This document shows positions 36,096 through 45,774 of a stretch of DNA of 64,000 nt, piece after piece (position 1 is the first letter of the stretch; the number at the start of each line of letters is the position of its first letter). The stretch lies in NCBI GenBank assembly GCA_027315045.1, contig DAHUZS010000109.1, forward strand, positions 20,215 through 84,214. The letters are read 5' to 3'. The DNA comes from Acidimicrobiaceae bacterium. Lineage in GTDB: Bacteria > Actinomycetota > Acidimicrobiia > Acidimicrobiales > RAAP-2. The notes beneath the pieces are model-generated. The model was not told the origin of the DNA and made no database searches. It was given only the letters and a program-made list of their open reading frames with translations. A program made the position numbers and the translations under genes.

Positions 36096-38324
36096 ATGGT
36101 GAGCCTGGCTGGGGTCGCGCCGGCCCCGGACACCCGCGACGACAAGGATCCGCCGGAGCTGCTGGCGCCGGTGCTCGCCGCGCTGGCCCGGGAGCGGCCC
36201 CAGGAGAACGCGTCGCTGGTGCTCGAGGCCGGCCGGGCCGCCATCGAGGTCCATGCCGACCAGAGGCGGCGTTCCGGTGAGCTCTATGTGACCCACCCGG
36301 TCGCGGTGGCCACCGTCGTCGCCCAGCTCGGTTTGGACGCCCCGACCATCGCGGCGGCGCTCCTCCACGACGCGGTGGAAGACACCAGTCTCACCGTGGA
36401 GGCCATCGAAGCACGGTTCGGCACGACGGTCGCTCGGGTGGTCGACGGCGTCACCAAGCTCGACCGGCTCCAGTTCGACTCCAAGGAGGCTCAGCAGGCC
36501 GCGACCATCCGCAAGATGCTCATCGCCATGGCCAGCGACTGGCGGGTGCTGCTCATCAAACTGGCCGACCGGCTGCACAACATGCAGACCCTGGCCGTCA
36601 TGCCGGAGTGGAAGCAGCGGCGGACGGCCCAAGAGACCCTGGACGTCTATGCACCGTTGGCCCACCGTCTTGGGATCGAGCAGGTCAAGTGGCAGTTGGA
36701 GGACCTGGCCTTCGCCACCTTGCATCCGAAGCGCTACGCCGAGATCGAGCAAATGGTGGCGACCCGGGCCCCCCAGCGCGCCGAGCTGTTGGCACGGGTG
36801 CTCGTGGCGGTTCGCGAGCGCCTCGAGGCGGCGGGGATCTCGGCCGACGTCACCGGCCGCCCGAAGCACCTCTGGAGCATCTACGAGAAGATGGTGGTGC
36901 GCGGTCGAGAGTTCGACGACATCCACGACCTGGTCGGGATCCGGGTCGTCGTCTCCTCGGAGAAGGACTGCTGGGCGGCGCTCGGAGCGATCCACGCCAT
37001 CTGGCCGCCGGTGCACGGACGGTTCAAGGACTACATCAACACCCCCAAGTTCAACCTCTACCAATCGCTGCACACCACGGTCATCGGACTCGACGGCAAG
37101 CCGGTCGAGGTGCAGGTGCGCACCGAGGAGATGCACCGACGGGCCGAGTACGGGATCGCCGCCCACTGGGGCTACAAGGAGCAGGGCGACCCGGCCGGTG
37201 AGATCGCCTGGATGCAGCGCCTGGCCGAGGTCGAGCAGGAGACGACCGACCCGGTCGAGTTCCTCCGGGCCCTCAAGTTCGACCTGGAGCAGGACGAGGT
37301 CTACATCTTCACCCCCAAAGGCCGGGTGATCGCCCTGCCGGCCCGCTCGACCCCGGTCGACTTCGCCTACGCGATTCACACCGAGGTCGGGCACCGCTGC
37401 ATCGGGGCCCGGGTGAACGGGCGGCTGGTGCCCCTCGACACGAAGCTCAACTCGGCCGAAACGGTCGAGATCATCACCTCCAAGTCGCCGTCGCCCGGCC
37501 CCTCCCGCGACTGGCTCCAGGTCGTGGCGTCCTCGAGGGCCCGCAACAAGATCCGCCAGTGGTTCAGCCGGGAGCGCCGTGAGGACGCCATCGAGAACGG
37601 CAAGGAGGAGCTGACCAAGGCGCTGCGGCGTGGCGGGATGCCCCTGCAGAAGGTGCTCGGCTCGGCCGCGCTGAACGCGGTGGCCGAGACCATGAACCTG
37701 GCCGACGTCGATGCCCTCTACGCGGCCATCGGCGAGCACCAGGTGTCCTCCCAGTCGGTCGTGCAGCGGTTGGCCCGGGAGCTGCGAGGTGGGGAGGAGG
37801 AACAGCTGCCGACCACCGCCGCCGTGCTCGGGGTGCGCCGCCCCCACCCGGCGCGCCGCGCCGCCGCCGGGGTCTACGTCGAGGGGCTCGATGACGTCAT
37901 GGTGCACCTGGCTCGGTGCTGCACCCCGGTGCCCGGCGACGAGATCGTGGGCTTCGTCACCCAGGGTCGCGGGGTCTCAGTGCACCGGGCCGACTGCGCC
38001 AACGCGATGGCGCTCGGTCGACGTTCCCAGGAGCGGCTGATCGAGGTGGAGTGGGACCGGGGGAGCGAGGGCATCTTCCTCGCCACCCTGGAGGTCCTGG
38101 CCTTCGACCGGTCGCGACTGCTCGCCGACGTGAGCCGGGTGGTGTCCGAACACCACCTGAACATCGTGGCCGCCCGGACCCAAACCACCCCGGACCGGGT
38201 CAGCCGCATGGCCTTCGACGTCGAGCTGGCCGACCCGTCGCATCTGCAGTCCCTCGTGAGCTCGCTCAAGTATCTCGACGGCGTCTTCGACGCCTACCGG
38301 CAACTCCCCGGCAAGCGCCAGTGA
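36096..38324 (+). CDS. rel: Bifunctional (p)ppGpp synthetase/hydrolase
   Basis: 742 residues. Domains in order: HD hydrolase with the metal motif in ALLHDAVEDTSLTVEA and LADRLHNMQTL; synthetase with GRPKHLWSIYEKM and RGREFDDIHDLVGIRVV; TGS (VYIFTPKGRVIALPARSTPV); and a C-terminal ACT domain (FDRSRLLADVSRVVSEHHLN). The synthetase loop reads HGRFKDYINTPKFNLYQS: the RxKD form typical of bifunctional Rel, not the ExDD of synthetase-only RelA. It makes and degrades (p)ppGpp in response to uncharged tRNA on ribosomes. Its stop overlaps hisS. The apt gene found upstream of rel in mycobacteria is absent. Confidence 0.96.
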   Translation: MVSLAGVAPAPDTRDDKDPPELLAPVLAALARERPQENASLVLEAGRAAIEVHADQRRRSGELYVTHPVAVATVVAQLGLDAPTIAAALLHDAVEDTSLTVEAIEARFGTTVARVVDGVTKLDRLQFDSKEAQQAATIRKMLIAMASDWRVLLIKLADRLHNMQTLAVMPEWKQRRTAQETLDVYAPLAHRLGIEQVKWQLEDLAFATLHPKRYAEIEQMVATRAPQRAELLARVLVAVRERLEAAGISADVTGRPKHLWSIYEKMVVRGREFDDIHDLVGIRVVVSSEKDCWAALGAIHAIWPPVHGRFKDYINTPKFNLYQSLHTTVIGLDGKPVEVQVRTEEMHRRAEYGIAAHWGYKEQGDPAGEIAWMQRLAEVEQETTDPVEFLRALKFDLEQDEVYIFTPKGRVIALPARSTPVDFAYAIHTEVGHRCIGARVNGRLVPLDTKLNSAETVEIITSKSPSPGPSRDWLQVVASSRARNKIRQWFSRERREDAIENGKEELTKALRRGGMPLQKVLGSAALNAVAETMNLADVDALYAAIGEHQVSSQSVVQRLARELRGGEEEQLPTTAAVLGVRRPHPARRAAAGVYVEGLDDVMVHLARCCTPVPGDEIVGFVTQGRGVSVHRADCANAMALGRRSQERLIEVEWDRGSEGIFLATLEVLAFDRSRLLADVSRVVSEHHLNIVAARTQTTPDRVSRMAFDVELADPSHLQSLVSSLKYLDGVFDAYRQLPGKRQ

Positions 38325-39604
38325 GCCGCGGCGGTTCGACGGGCTCGTCACCGCGCGCCCTGCGGGGCACCCATGACGTGCTGTGGCCCGAGTCGGCGCG
38401 TTGGGAGCGCTTCGTGGCCGTTTTCGCCGACCTCGCGCACTCCGCCGGCTACGGCCTGGCCGAGACCCCGGTCATCGAGGACGCGTCGGTCTTCCGCCGG
38501 GGTATCGGCGAGGCGAGCGAGGTCGTCGGCAAGGAGATGTACGAGTTCGTCGACCGGGACGGCGCCCGTCTCGCGCTGCGGCCCGAGGGGACGGCGTCGG
38601 TCGTGCGCGCCTACCTCCAGCACCGGCCGGTCTTGCCCTGGAAGGCCTGGTACCTGACCCCGGCCTTCCGGCACGAACGGCCCCAGGCCGGTCGGTACCG
38701 CCAGCACCACCAGGTGGGGATCGAGGCGTTGGGCACCGCCGACCCCGACCTCGACGTCGAGGTGATCTGGCTGGCCGACCGCTTCTTCTCCCTCCTCGGT
38801 CTGGCCGACTACCGGCTCTCGATCAACTCCATCGGTGACGAGCGCTGCCGGCCCGCCTACCTGGTCGAGCTGGCCGCCTACCTTCGGTCGCGCGCCGACG
38901 AGCTGTGCGACGAGCACCGGGGCCGGATCGACACCAACCCGATGCGCCTCTTCGACTGCAAGCGCCCGGAGTGCCGACGGGTCACCGAGGAGGCGCCCCG
39001 GATGGCCGAGCATCTCTGTGCCGACTGCGTCCCGCACTTCGCTCGGGTCTTGGCCGGCCTCGACGCGCTCGGGATCGAGGCCGGTCTCGACCACCGGTTG
39101 GTCCGCGGCTTCGACTACTACACCCGCACCACCTTCGAGTTCGCCTCGGGCGCCATGGAGGCGGCCCAGAACGGGCTCGGCGGGGGTGGCCGCTACGACC
39201 GGCTGGCCGAGGTGCTCGGGGGGCCTGCGACCCGGGGCATCGGGTTCGGGATCGGGATCGAGCGGGTGCTCCTGGCCTGCGACGCCGAGGGGTGCTTCCC
39301 GGCCGACCCGACCCCCCTCGACGCCTACGTGATCGACCTCACCGACGGTGCCCAGGCGAGGGACCTGAGCATCGAGCTGCGCACGGCCGGCCTCGCGGTC
39401 GACCGGGGCTTCGATCGCCGGAGCCTGAAGGCCCAGCTCGGAGCGGCCGATCGCTCGGGTGCCCGGGCGGCGCTCATCGTCGGGGACCAGGAGCTGGCGG
39501 CCGGGGTGGTGACCGTCCGGCCGCTGCGCGGCGGCGACCAGCGGACCCTCGCCCGTGACGAGGTGGCGGGCTGGTTGGCCGCGTTGCGGGAGGAGGGTCC
39601 GTGA
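38321..39604 (+). CDS. hisS: Histidyl-tRNA synthetase
   Basis: 427 residues from the GTG overlapping rel. Class II core: motif 1 in RALRGTHDVLWPESARWERF, LRPEGTASVVRAYLQHRP, motif 2 around WYLTPAFRHERPQAGRYRQH and HQVGIEALG, the histidine-binding LVRGFDYYTRTTFEFAS, and motif 3 in GFGIGIERVLLAC. A Cys-rich stretch (FDCKRPECRRVTEEA and HLCADCV) resembles the insertion domain of bacterial HisRS. The C-terminal anticodon domain is complete. The gene is bound by four-base overlaps on both sides. Confidence 0.96.
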   Translation: MSRGGSTGSSPRALRGTHDVLWPESARWERFVAVFADLAHSAGYGLAETPVIEDASVFRRGIGEASEVVGKEMYEFVDRDGARLALRPEGTASVVRAYLQHRPVLPWKAWYLTPAFRHERPQAGRYRQHHQVGIEALGTADPDLDVEVIWLADRFFSLLGLADYRLSINSIGDERCRPAYLVELAAYLRSRADELCDEHRGRIDTNPMRLFDCKRPECRRVTEEAPRMAEHLCADCVPHFARVLAGLDALGIEAGLDHRLVRGFDYYTRTTFEFASGAMEAAQNGLGGGGRYDRLAEVLGGPATRGIGFGIGIERVLLACDAEGCFPADPTPLDAYVIDLTDGAQARDLSIELRTAGLAVDRGFDRRSLKAQLGAADRSGARAALIVGDQELAAGVVTVRPLRGGDQRTLARDEVAGWLAALREEGP

Positions 39605-41352
39605 GCAGAGAGGGGGACGTCTTGACCTCGATGCGCACGGGGCTGTGCGGTCGCCTCGGCCTCGACGACGTCGGGCGCTCGGTGCGGCTGTGCGGATGGG
39701 TGGCCCGCCGACGCGAGCACGGGGAGCACCTGGTCTTCCTCGACCTGCGGGACTATACCGGTCTCGCCCAGTGCGTCGTCGACGGGTCGCTCGAGGTACG
39801 CAGCGAGGACGTGGTGGCGGTGGAGGGGGTGGTGCGGGCCCGTCCGGAGGGCACGGCCAACCCCCGGTTGGCGACCGGGGAGGTCGAGATCGTCGAGTGC
39901 CGCCTTGAGGTCCTGGCGGCGGCCGAGACCCCGCCGTTGTCGATCGAGGACCGGGTGGAGCCGGACGAGGCCCTGCGGATGCGCTACCGCTACCTCGACC
40001 TGCGCCGCCCGAGGATGCAGCACAACCTGCGGTTGCGGGCCAGGGTCAATTCGGCGTTGCGCACAGCAATCGAGCGCCACGGCTTCTGCGAGGTCGAGAC
40101 CCCCCTGCTCTGGGCGCCCACCCCCGAGGGGGCGCGGGAGTTCGCCGTCCCGTCTCGCCTGCACCACGGCGACTTCTACGTGCTGCCCCAGAGCCCCCAG
40201 CTGGCCAAGCAGCTCTTGATGGTGGCGGGACTCGACCGCTACTACCAGATCGCCCGCTGCCTGCGCGACGAGGACCCGAGGGCGGACCGCCAGTACGAGT
40301 TCACCCAGTTCGACCTCGAGGCGTCGTTCGTGTCCCAAGACGACGTCATCGAGATCGTGAGCGACGTGGTGAGCGCGGCCACCGAGGCGGCGACCGGCGA
40401 ACGGCCCGAGCACTTCGAGCAGATGACCTACGAGGAGGCGCTCGAGCGCTTCGGGACCGACAAGCCGGACCTGCGCTTCGGGATGGAGCTGGTCGACCTC
40501 ACCGCGGCGTTCGTGGGGACGTCGCTGCGGGCCTTCTCGGCACCGGTCCGCAGGGCGATCACCCTGACCGGCGGAGCCGAGACCCCCCGCAGCCGGCTCG
40601 ACGCCCTGGTCGAGCGGGCCCGGTCGCTCGGCGCGGCCGGCCTGGCGTGGTTCCGGGTCTCCAGCGATGCCGGCGAGCCGGTCCTCGACTCCCCCCTGGC
40701 CGGCCACCTCAGCGCCGACGAGCGGACCGGGCTCCTTCGGGCGACCGGGGCCGCCCCCGGGGACATGGTCCTCGCGGTGGCGGGCGACGACCGCCGGCGG
40801 GTGTGCGGGGTTCTCGGCGCGCTGCGGGTCGAGCTCGGGGCCAAGGCGGTGGGCGACGGCCCGCACCGCTTCGTGTGGGTGGTCGATTTCCCGATGTTCG
40901 AGCCCGACGACCAAGGCAACCCGGTCCCGGCCCACCATCCCTTCACCATGCCCAACGCCGAGGACCTCTCTCGGCTCGCCACCGAGCCGTTGTCGGTGCG
41001 GGCCCAGTCCTACGACCTCGTCCTGAACGGCTGGGAGCTCGGTTCGGGGAGCGTGCGGATCCACCGGGCTGACGTCCAGCAGCAGGTGTTCGACGCGTTG
41101 GGCATCTCGGTTGACGAAGCGAGGAACCGTTTCGGGTTCCTCCTCGACGCCTTCGGCTACGGCGCACCGCCCCACGGCGGCTTCGCCATCGGCCTGGACC
41201 GGATGGTGGCGATCTTCTGCGGGGAGGAGAACATCCGCGAGGTGATCGCCTTCCCGAAGACCCAGTCGGGGGCGGACCCGATGACCGGGGCCCCCAAACC
41301 TTTGGCCGCCTCGGCCCTGCGGGAGCTCGGACTGGCCCCGCCCAAGCCGTGA
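39601..41352 (+). CDS. aspS: Aspartyl-tRNA synthetase, predicted non-discriminating (Asp/Asn)
   Basis: 583 residues, the bacterial type with a GAD insertion. The N-terminal anticodon-binding OB fold reads CGWVARRREHGEHLVFLDLR; class II motif 2 lies in YYQIARCLRDEDPRADRQYE and motif 3 in GFAIGLDRMVAIF. Two positions known to set tRNA choice have the non-discriminating residues: His40 in the RRREHGEH turn (leucine in discriminating E. coli-type enzymes) and Gly84 in RARPEGTAN (lysine there). The enzyme may therefore also charge tRNA-Asn with Asp for amidation by GatCAB; this is inferred from the family. GTG start overlapping hisS; stop overlaps rarA. Confidence 0.95.
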   Translation: MSREGDVLTSMRTGLCGRLGLDDVGRSVRLCGWVARRREHGEHLVFLDLRDYTGLAQCVVDGSLEVRSEDVVAVEGVVRARPEGTANPRLATGEVEIVECRLEVLAAAETPPLSIEDRVEPDEALRMRYRYLDLRRPRMQHNLRLRARVNSALRTAIERHGFCEVETPLLWAPTPEGAREFAVPSRLHHGDFYVLPQSPQLAKQLLMVAGLDRYYQIARCLRDEDPRADRQYEFTQFDLEASFVSQDDVIEIVSDVVSAATEAATGERPEHFEQMTYEEALERFGTDKPDLRFGMELVDLTAAFVGTSLRAFSAPVRRAITLTGGAETPRSRLDALVERARSLGAAGLAWFRVSSDAGEPVLDSPLAGHLSADERTGLLRATGAAPGDMVLAVAGDDRRRVCGVLGALRVELGAKAVGDGPHRFVWVVDFPMFEPDDQGNPVPAHHPFTMPNAEDLSRLATEPLSVRAQSYDLVLNGWELGSGSVRIHRADVQQQVFDALGISVDEARNRFGFLLDAFGYGAPPHGGFAIGLDRMVAIFCGEENIREVIAFPKTQSGADPMTGAPKPLAASALRELGLAPPKP

Positions 41353-42671
41353 GTCCGGCCGACCTGTTCGCCGCCCGGCGGTACGAGGCGCTCCGGTCAC
41401 GGGCCCCGCTCGCCGCCCGGCTCCGGCCCCGCTCGCTCGACGAGGTGGTCGGGCAGCGTCATCTGATCGGGCCGGACGGGCCGCTGCGGGCCCTGGCCGA
41501 GGCGGACCGCCTGGGCTCGGCCATTTTGTGGGGTCCGCCGGGGTCGGGCAAGACCACACTGGCGAGGGTGCTCGCCGAGACGAGCGCCAAGGCGTTCGTG
41601 CCCTTGTCGGCGACGGCCTCGGGGGTGAAGGAGGTCCGCGCCGCACTGGAGGACGCCGAACGCCGCCTGGGCGAGCAGGGCCAGGGGACGCTTCTTTTCA
41701 TCGACGAGGTACATCGGTTCAACAAGGCTCAACAAGACGTGCTCCTCCCGGCGGTCGAAGACGGGCTCGTGGTCTTGATCGGGGCGACCACCGAGAACCC
41801 GTTCTTCGAGGTGAACGCGCCGCTCATGAGTCGATCCACGCTGTGGCGCCTGGAGCCGCTCGCCGAGGACGACCTGGCGGTCGTGGTCGGCCGGGCGCTC
41901 GAGGCCGAGGGTGCCAGCGCCGAGGGAGCAGCGCTCGAGCTCCTGGTGGCCTCGGCCGCCGGGGACGCGCGGAGCGCGCTCAACACCCTGGAGGTCGCCC
42001 TTGCCCTGGCCAAGGCCGCGGCGCCGGGGGCACCGGGCCCGGTGGTCACCACGGACCTGGTCGTGGCGGCCCGGGACCGCCGGGTCTTCCACCAGGGGGT
42101 CTCGGAGCACTACGACCAGATCAGCGCGCTCATCAAGAGCGTGCGGGGCTCGGACCCCGACGCCGGGCTGTACTGGCTGGCCCGGATGCTCGAGGCGGGC
42201 GAGGATCCCCGGTTCCTCGCCCGACGGCTCGTCGTCCTAGCCAGCGAGGACGTGGGCCTGGCTGATCCGATGGCCCTGGTGGTTGCGGACGCGGCCTCAA
42301 GGGCGGTCGAGGTCGTCGGGCTGCCCGAGGCGGCCCTCAACCTGGCCGAGTGCGTCGTGTACCTGGCCAGCGCGCCCAAATCCAACCGGGTGACCGTGGC
42401 CCTCGCCCGGGCGCTCGACGACGTGCGCTCGGGGCCCCGGGGCGAGGTGCCCAACCACCTGCGCGACCCGAGGTCCGCCAACGCCGCGGCCCGCCTCGGC
42501 GAGCCCACCTACCGCTATCCCCACGACGAGGCGGCGGGGCAGCTCGACCAGCAGTACCGGCCGGCCGAGGTCGAGGGCCACGTGTACTACGAGCCCTCCG
42601 AGCACGGCGCCGAGGCCGAGCTGGCCGATCGCCGGTGGCGAGGGCCGGGAGAGGCACCGCCCCGCCGGTAG
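41349..42671 (+). CDS. rarA: Replication-associated recombination protein A (RarA/MgsA)
   Basis: 440 residues. AAA+ ATPase with Walker A ILWGPPGSGKTTLARVLAE, Walker B TLLFIDEVHRFNKAQQDVLL, sensor LIGATTENPFFEVNAPLMSR and a C-terminal tetramerisation region with GSDPDAGLYWLARMLEAGED and YLASAPKSNRVTVALARALDD. RarA acts at stalled or gapped replication forks. The ending EGHVYYEPSEHGAEAELADR is typical. The gene overlaps aspS by four bases, and its TAG forms part of a possible -10 box for alaS. Confidence 0.95.
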   Translation: MSPADLFAARRYEALRSRAPLAARLRPRSLDEVVGQRHLIGPDGPLRALAEADRLGSAILWGPPGSGKTTLARVLAETSAKAFVPLSATASGVKEVRAALEDAERRLGEQGQGTLLFIDEVHRFNKAQQDVLLPAVEDGLVVLIGATTENPFFEVNAPLMSRSTLWRLEPLAEDDLAVVVGRALEAEGASAEGAALELLVASAAGDARSALNTLEVALALAKAAAPGAPGPVVTTDLVVAARDRRVFHQGVSEHYDQISALIKSVRGSDPDAGLYWLARMLEAGEDPRFLARRLVVLASEDVGLADPMALVVADAASRAVEVVGLPEAALNLAECVVYLASAPKSNRVTVALARALDDVRSGPRGEVPNHLRDPRSANAAARLGEPTYRYPHDEAAGQLDQQYRPAEVEGHVYYEPSEHGAEAELADRRWRGPGEAPPRR

Positions 42672-42760
42672 GCTCGGTGCGCCCTCGGACCCCGGGCGGC
42701 GCCCCCGACACGTTCGAAGATCCGACACACCCAAGACCGAGCACCTCCAAGGCCGAACCG
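42669..42760 (+). promoter_or_regulatory. alaS promoter and leader
   Basis: TAGGCT at 42669-42674, formed on the rarA stop codon, is a likely -10 box giving a leader of about 80 bases. The leader region contains an inverted repeat GCTCGGT (42672-42678) and ACCGAGC (42736-42742), though the first arm would sit at or before the transcription start. No strong ribosome site is seen before the ATG. Confidence 0.3.
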
Positions 42761-45331
42761 ATGGACGCGAACCAGCTGCGCTCGAGCTTCCTCGACTTCT
42801 TCGTGCAACGGGACCACCACCGCGTCGCCTCGGCCCCCCTGGTGCCCCGGGACCCCTCGATCCTGTTCACCATCGCCGGCATGGTCCCGTTCAAGCCCTA
42901 CTTCACCCGGGAGAACCAGCCCCCGTGGCCCCGCGCCACCTCGGCCCAGAAGTGCTTCCGGACGGTCGACATCGATCTGGTCGGAGCCTCGCCCCGCCAC
43001 GACACGTTCTTCGAGATGCTGGGCAACTTCAGCTTCGGGGACTACTTCAAGGAGCGGGCCATCCCGCTCGCCTACGAGTTCGTGACCGAGGTGCTCGGGC
43101 TGGAGCTGGACCGGTTGTGGGTCACGGTCCACGAGCGTGACGCCGAGGCCGAGGAGATCTGGCGCTCCTCGACCGCGGTGAGCGGGGAGCGCGTCCAGCG
43201 GATGGGCGACGACGACAACTTCTGGAAGATGGGCGACACCGGCCCGTGCGGCCCGTCCTCGGAGATCTACTTCGACCGGGAGGGCACCGACGGTGCCGGG
43301 CCGGCCATGGGCCCCGAGGACCGCTACGTCGAGCTGTGGAACCTCGTCTTCACGCAGTACGACCGGCTCCCCGACGGCTCACTCGCCGAGCTGCCGAACA
43401 AGAACATCGACACCGGCATGGGCCTCGAGCGGACCCTGGCGGCCGTCCAGGGCGTGGACACCATCTTCGACACCGACGCCTTCGCTCCCTTGGTCGAGAC
43501 GGCGGAGCGGCTGGTCTCGGTCCGCTACGGGTCGGGGTGGGAGACCGACGTCGCCATCCGCAAGCTGGCCGACCACGGCCGGGCCATGACCATGATCATC
43601 GGCGACGGGGTGCTCCCCTCCAACGACGGGCGCGGGTACGTGCTGCGCCGCTTGATCCGCCGGGCCGTGCTGGCGGCCCGGCGACTCGACGTGAGCGTCC
43701 CGGTGACCGGCCCCCTCGCCCGGACCACCGTCGAGCTCATGGCCGGGGCCTATCCCGAGCTGGCCGGGCGGCTCGAGCTCATCGAGTCGGTCCTCGGGCG
43801 CGAGGAGGCCGCCTTCGACCGGACCCTGCGCTCGGGGCTCGTCCTGCTCAAAGAGGCGATGGAGACGGCCGGGACGGCCGGAGGGTCGGTCATCGACGGC
43901 GAGCTCGCCTTCCGGCTCCACGACACCCACGGGTTCCCGATCGAGCTGACCGAGGAGGTGGCACAGGAGGCCGGCCTCTCGGTCGATCGGGACCGGTTCG
44001 ACGCCGAGATGACCGCACAACGCGAGCGGGCCCGGCGGGCCGCCCGCACCCCGGTCCTGGCCGACGAGGCCGCCTATCGCGCGCTCGTGGACGAGGGCGA
44101 GACCGAGTTCGTGGGGCGCCGGGCGGAGACCTACGCGGTGCCGGCCCGGATCGTCGGTGTGCTGGCCGGCGAACGGGAGGGGACGGCGGAGATCTTCTTG
44201 GACCGTTCCCCCTTCTACGCCGAGGGGGGCGGGCAGATCGGTGATACCGGGTCGATCGTGACCGAGACCGGTCGGGCCGAGGTGTTCGACACCGTGGCCC
44301 CGCTGCCCGGCCTCTATGCCCACCGGGCCAAGGTGAGCGGGGAGATCGTCGTCGGCCAGGATGCGCTAGCCGCCATCGACGCCGAGCGCCGTGAGGCGAC
44401 CAGGCGGAACCACACCGGCACCCACCTGCTGCACGCCGCGCTGCGGACCGTGCTCGGCGACCACGTCCACCAGCAGGGCTCCTATGTCGGTCCCGACCAC
44501 CTGCGGTTCGACTTCAGCCACCACGAGGCTCCGGCCCGGGAGGAGCTGGTGGCGGTGGTCGAGATGGCCAACCGCGACGTGCTCGGCGACGACGAGGTCG
44601 TGACGACCGAGACCTCGCTGGCCGAGGCGGAGGCCGAGGGGGCCTTGGCCTTCTTCGGCGACAAGTACGGCGACGTGGTCCGGATGGTGCGCGCCGGTCC
44701 CCACTCCCTCGAGCTGTGCGGGGGGACCCACGTCCACGCGCTGGGCGAGATCGGGCCGATCAGCCTGGTCTCGGAGGGATCGATCGGGGCGAACACACGT
44801 CGCATCGAAGCGGTGACCGGCCAGAGCGCGTTGGCCCGAACCCTGCGACGTGAACGCCAGATCGAGGACGCGGCCCGGCTCCTGCGCACCGAGCCCGACG
44901 GGGTCATCGAGGCGCTGGAGCGGCTGCTCGAGCGCCAGCGCGAGGGGGAGCGGGCCCTCCAGCAGCTGCGCCGGCGGGCCCTCGACGACGAGGCGGCCAG
45001 GCTGGCCGCCGAGGCCGCCGAGGCCGCCGACACGGTGGTGGTGGCCCGCCGGGACGGGCTCGGGGCTGACGAGCTCCGGGCCCTGGCCCAGGCGGTGGTG
45101 GGCCGAGACGGGATCTTGAGCGCGGTCATCGGCGGGGTGAGCGGCGAGCGGGTCGCACTGGCGGTGGCCGGCGGGGGCACGCCAGACGCGGCGGCGCTGG
45201 CCAAGGAGCTCGGAGCCATGCTCGGTGGCTCCGGTGGGGGCCAGGCCGAGCTGGCGGTGGCCGGCGGGCGGGATCCGTCACGCCTCGAGGAGACCCTCTC
45301 GGCGGCGCTCAAGGCGTTGCGGGGCCGGTGA
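42761..45331 (+). CDS. alaS: Alanyl-tRNA synthetase
   Basis: 856 residues from the ATG at 42761. The class II core starts LRSSFLDFFVQRDHHRVASA and includes FTIAGMVPFKPYF, KCFRTVDIDLVG and HDTFFEMLGNFSFGDYFKE (motif 2 region), then NIDTGMGLERTLAAVQG. The editing domain has the zinc histidines in RRNHTGTHLLHAALRTVLGD and the cysteine in LELCGGTHVHALGEIGPISL. A coiled-coil and C-Ala domain close the protein (GGSGGGQAELAVAGG). It charges tRNA-Ala and clears mischarged Ser and Gly. It leads a run with ruvX, mltG and aroE, all joined by overlaps or abutting. Confidence 0.97.
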   Translation: MDANQLRSSFLDFFVQRDHHRVASAPLVPRDPSILFTIAGMVPFKPYFTRENQPPWPRATSAQKCFRTVDIDLVGASPRHDTFFEMLGNFSFGDYFKERAIPLAYEFVTEVLGLELDRLWVTVHERDAEAEEIWRSSTAVSGERVQRMGDDDNFWKMGDTGPCGPSSEIYFDREGTDGAGPAMGPEDRYVELWNLVFTQYDRLPDGSLAELPNKNIDTGMGLERTLAAVQGVDTIFDTDAFAPLVETAERLVSVRYGSGWETDVAIRKLADHGRAMTMIIGDGVLPSNDGRGYVLRRLIRRAVLAARRLDVSVPVTGPLARTTVELMAGAYPELAGRLELIESVLGREEAAFDRTLRSGLVLLKEAMETAGTAGGSVIDGELAFRLHDTHGFPIELTEEVAQEAGLSVDRDRFDAEMTAQRERARRAARTPVLADEAAYRALVDEGETEFVGRRAETYAVPARIVGVLAGEREGTAEIFLDRSPFYAEGGGQIGDTGSIVTETGRAEVFDTVAPLPGLYAHRAKVSGEIVVGQDALAAIDAERREATRRNHTGTHLLHAALRTVLGDHVHQQGSYVGPDHLRFDFSHHEAPAREELVAVVEMANRDVLGDDEVVTTETSLAEAEAEGALAFFGDKYGDVVRMVRAGPHSLELCGGTHVHALGEIGPISLVSEGSIGANTRRIEAVTGQSALARTLRRERQIEDAARLLRTEPDGVIEALERLLERQREGERALQQLRRRALDDEAARLAAEAAEAADTVVVARRDGLGADELRALAQAVVGRDGILSAVIGGVSGERVALAVAGGGTPDAAALAKELGAMLGGSGGGQAELAVAGGRDPSRLEETLSAALKALRGR

Positions 45332-45774
45332 CTCGAGACGCGCTGGCGGCGAGGGCGGTGGCGATCGACCTCGGGAGCCGGCGCATCGGGGTGGCGGTGT
45401 GCGACTCGGCCGGGACCATGGCCTTCCCGAAGACGGTGATCCATCGGGGGGCCGAGCCCGCCGACGACGTGGGGGCCATCGCCGCGGTGGTGGCCGAGGT
45501 CGGGGCGACGACGGTCGTGGTCGGGCTGCCGCTCTCCTTGGACGGGCGCGACGGTCTCGCGGCCCGCCGGGCCCGGGCCGAGGCCGAGGAGCTGGCCCGG
45601 GGGCTCGGGGGGGTCAGGGTGGTGCTGTTCGACGAGCGCCTGACCACCGTCTCGGCCCAGGCGGCGCTGGTGGCGGGCGGGCGCCGGCGGAGCCGGGACC
45701 GAGGTGAGCTCGACGCGGCCGCCGCCGCGGTGCTGCTGCAGGCCTGGCTGGACGCCGGGGGACCGACCCAGTGA
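45328..45774 (+). CDS. ruvX: RuvX/YqgF-family pre-16S rRNA nuclease
   Basis: 148 residues. The RNase H-like fold has its first acidic residue in AVAIDLGSRRIGVAVCDSAG and later acids in FDERLTTVSAQAAL and ELDAAAAAVLLQAWLD; VVVGLPLSLDGRDG is the conserved phosphate loop. The family matures the 5' end of 16S rRNA, and has also been linked to junction resolution. The GTG start overlaps alaS and the stop overlaps mltG. The order alaS-ruvX-mltG-aroE is conserved in actinobacteria. Confidence 0.93.
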   Translation: MTRDALAARAVAIDLGSRRIGVAVCDSAGTMAFPKTVIHRGAEPADDVGAIAAVVAEVGATTVVVGLPLSLDGRDGLAARRARAEAEELARGLGGVRVVLFDERLTTVSAQAALVAGGRRRSRDRGELDAAAAAVLLQAWLDAGGPTQ

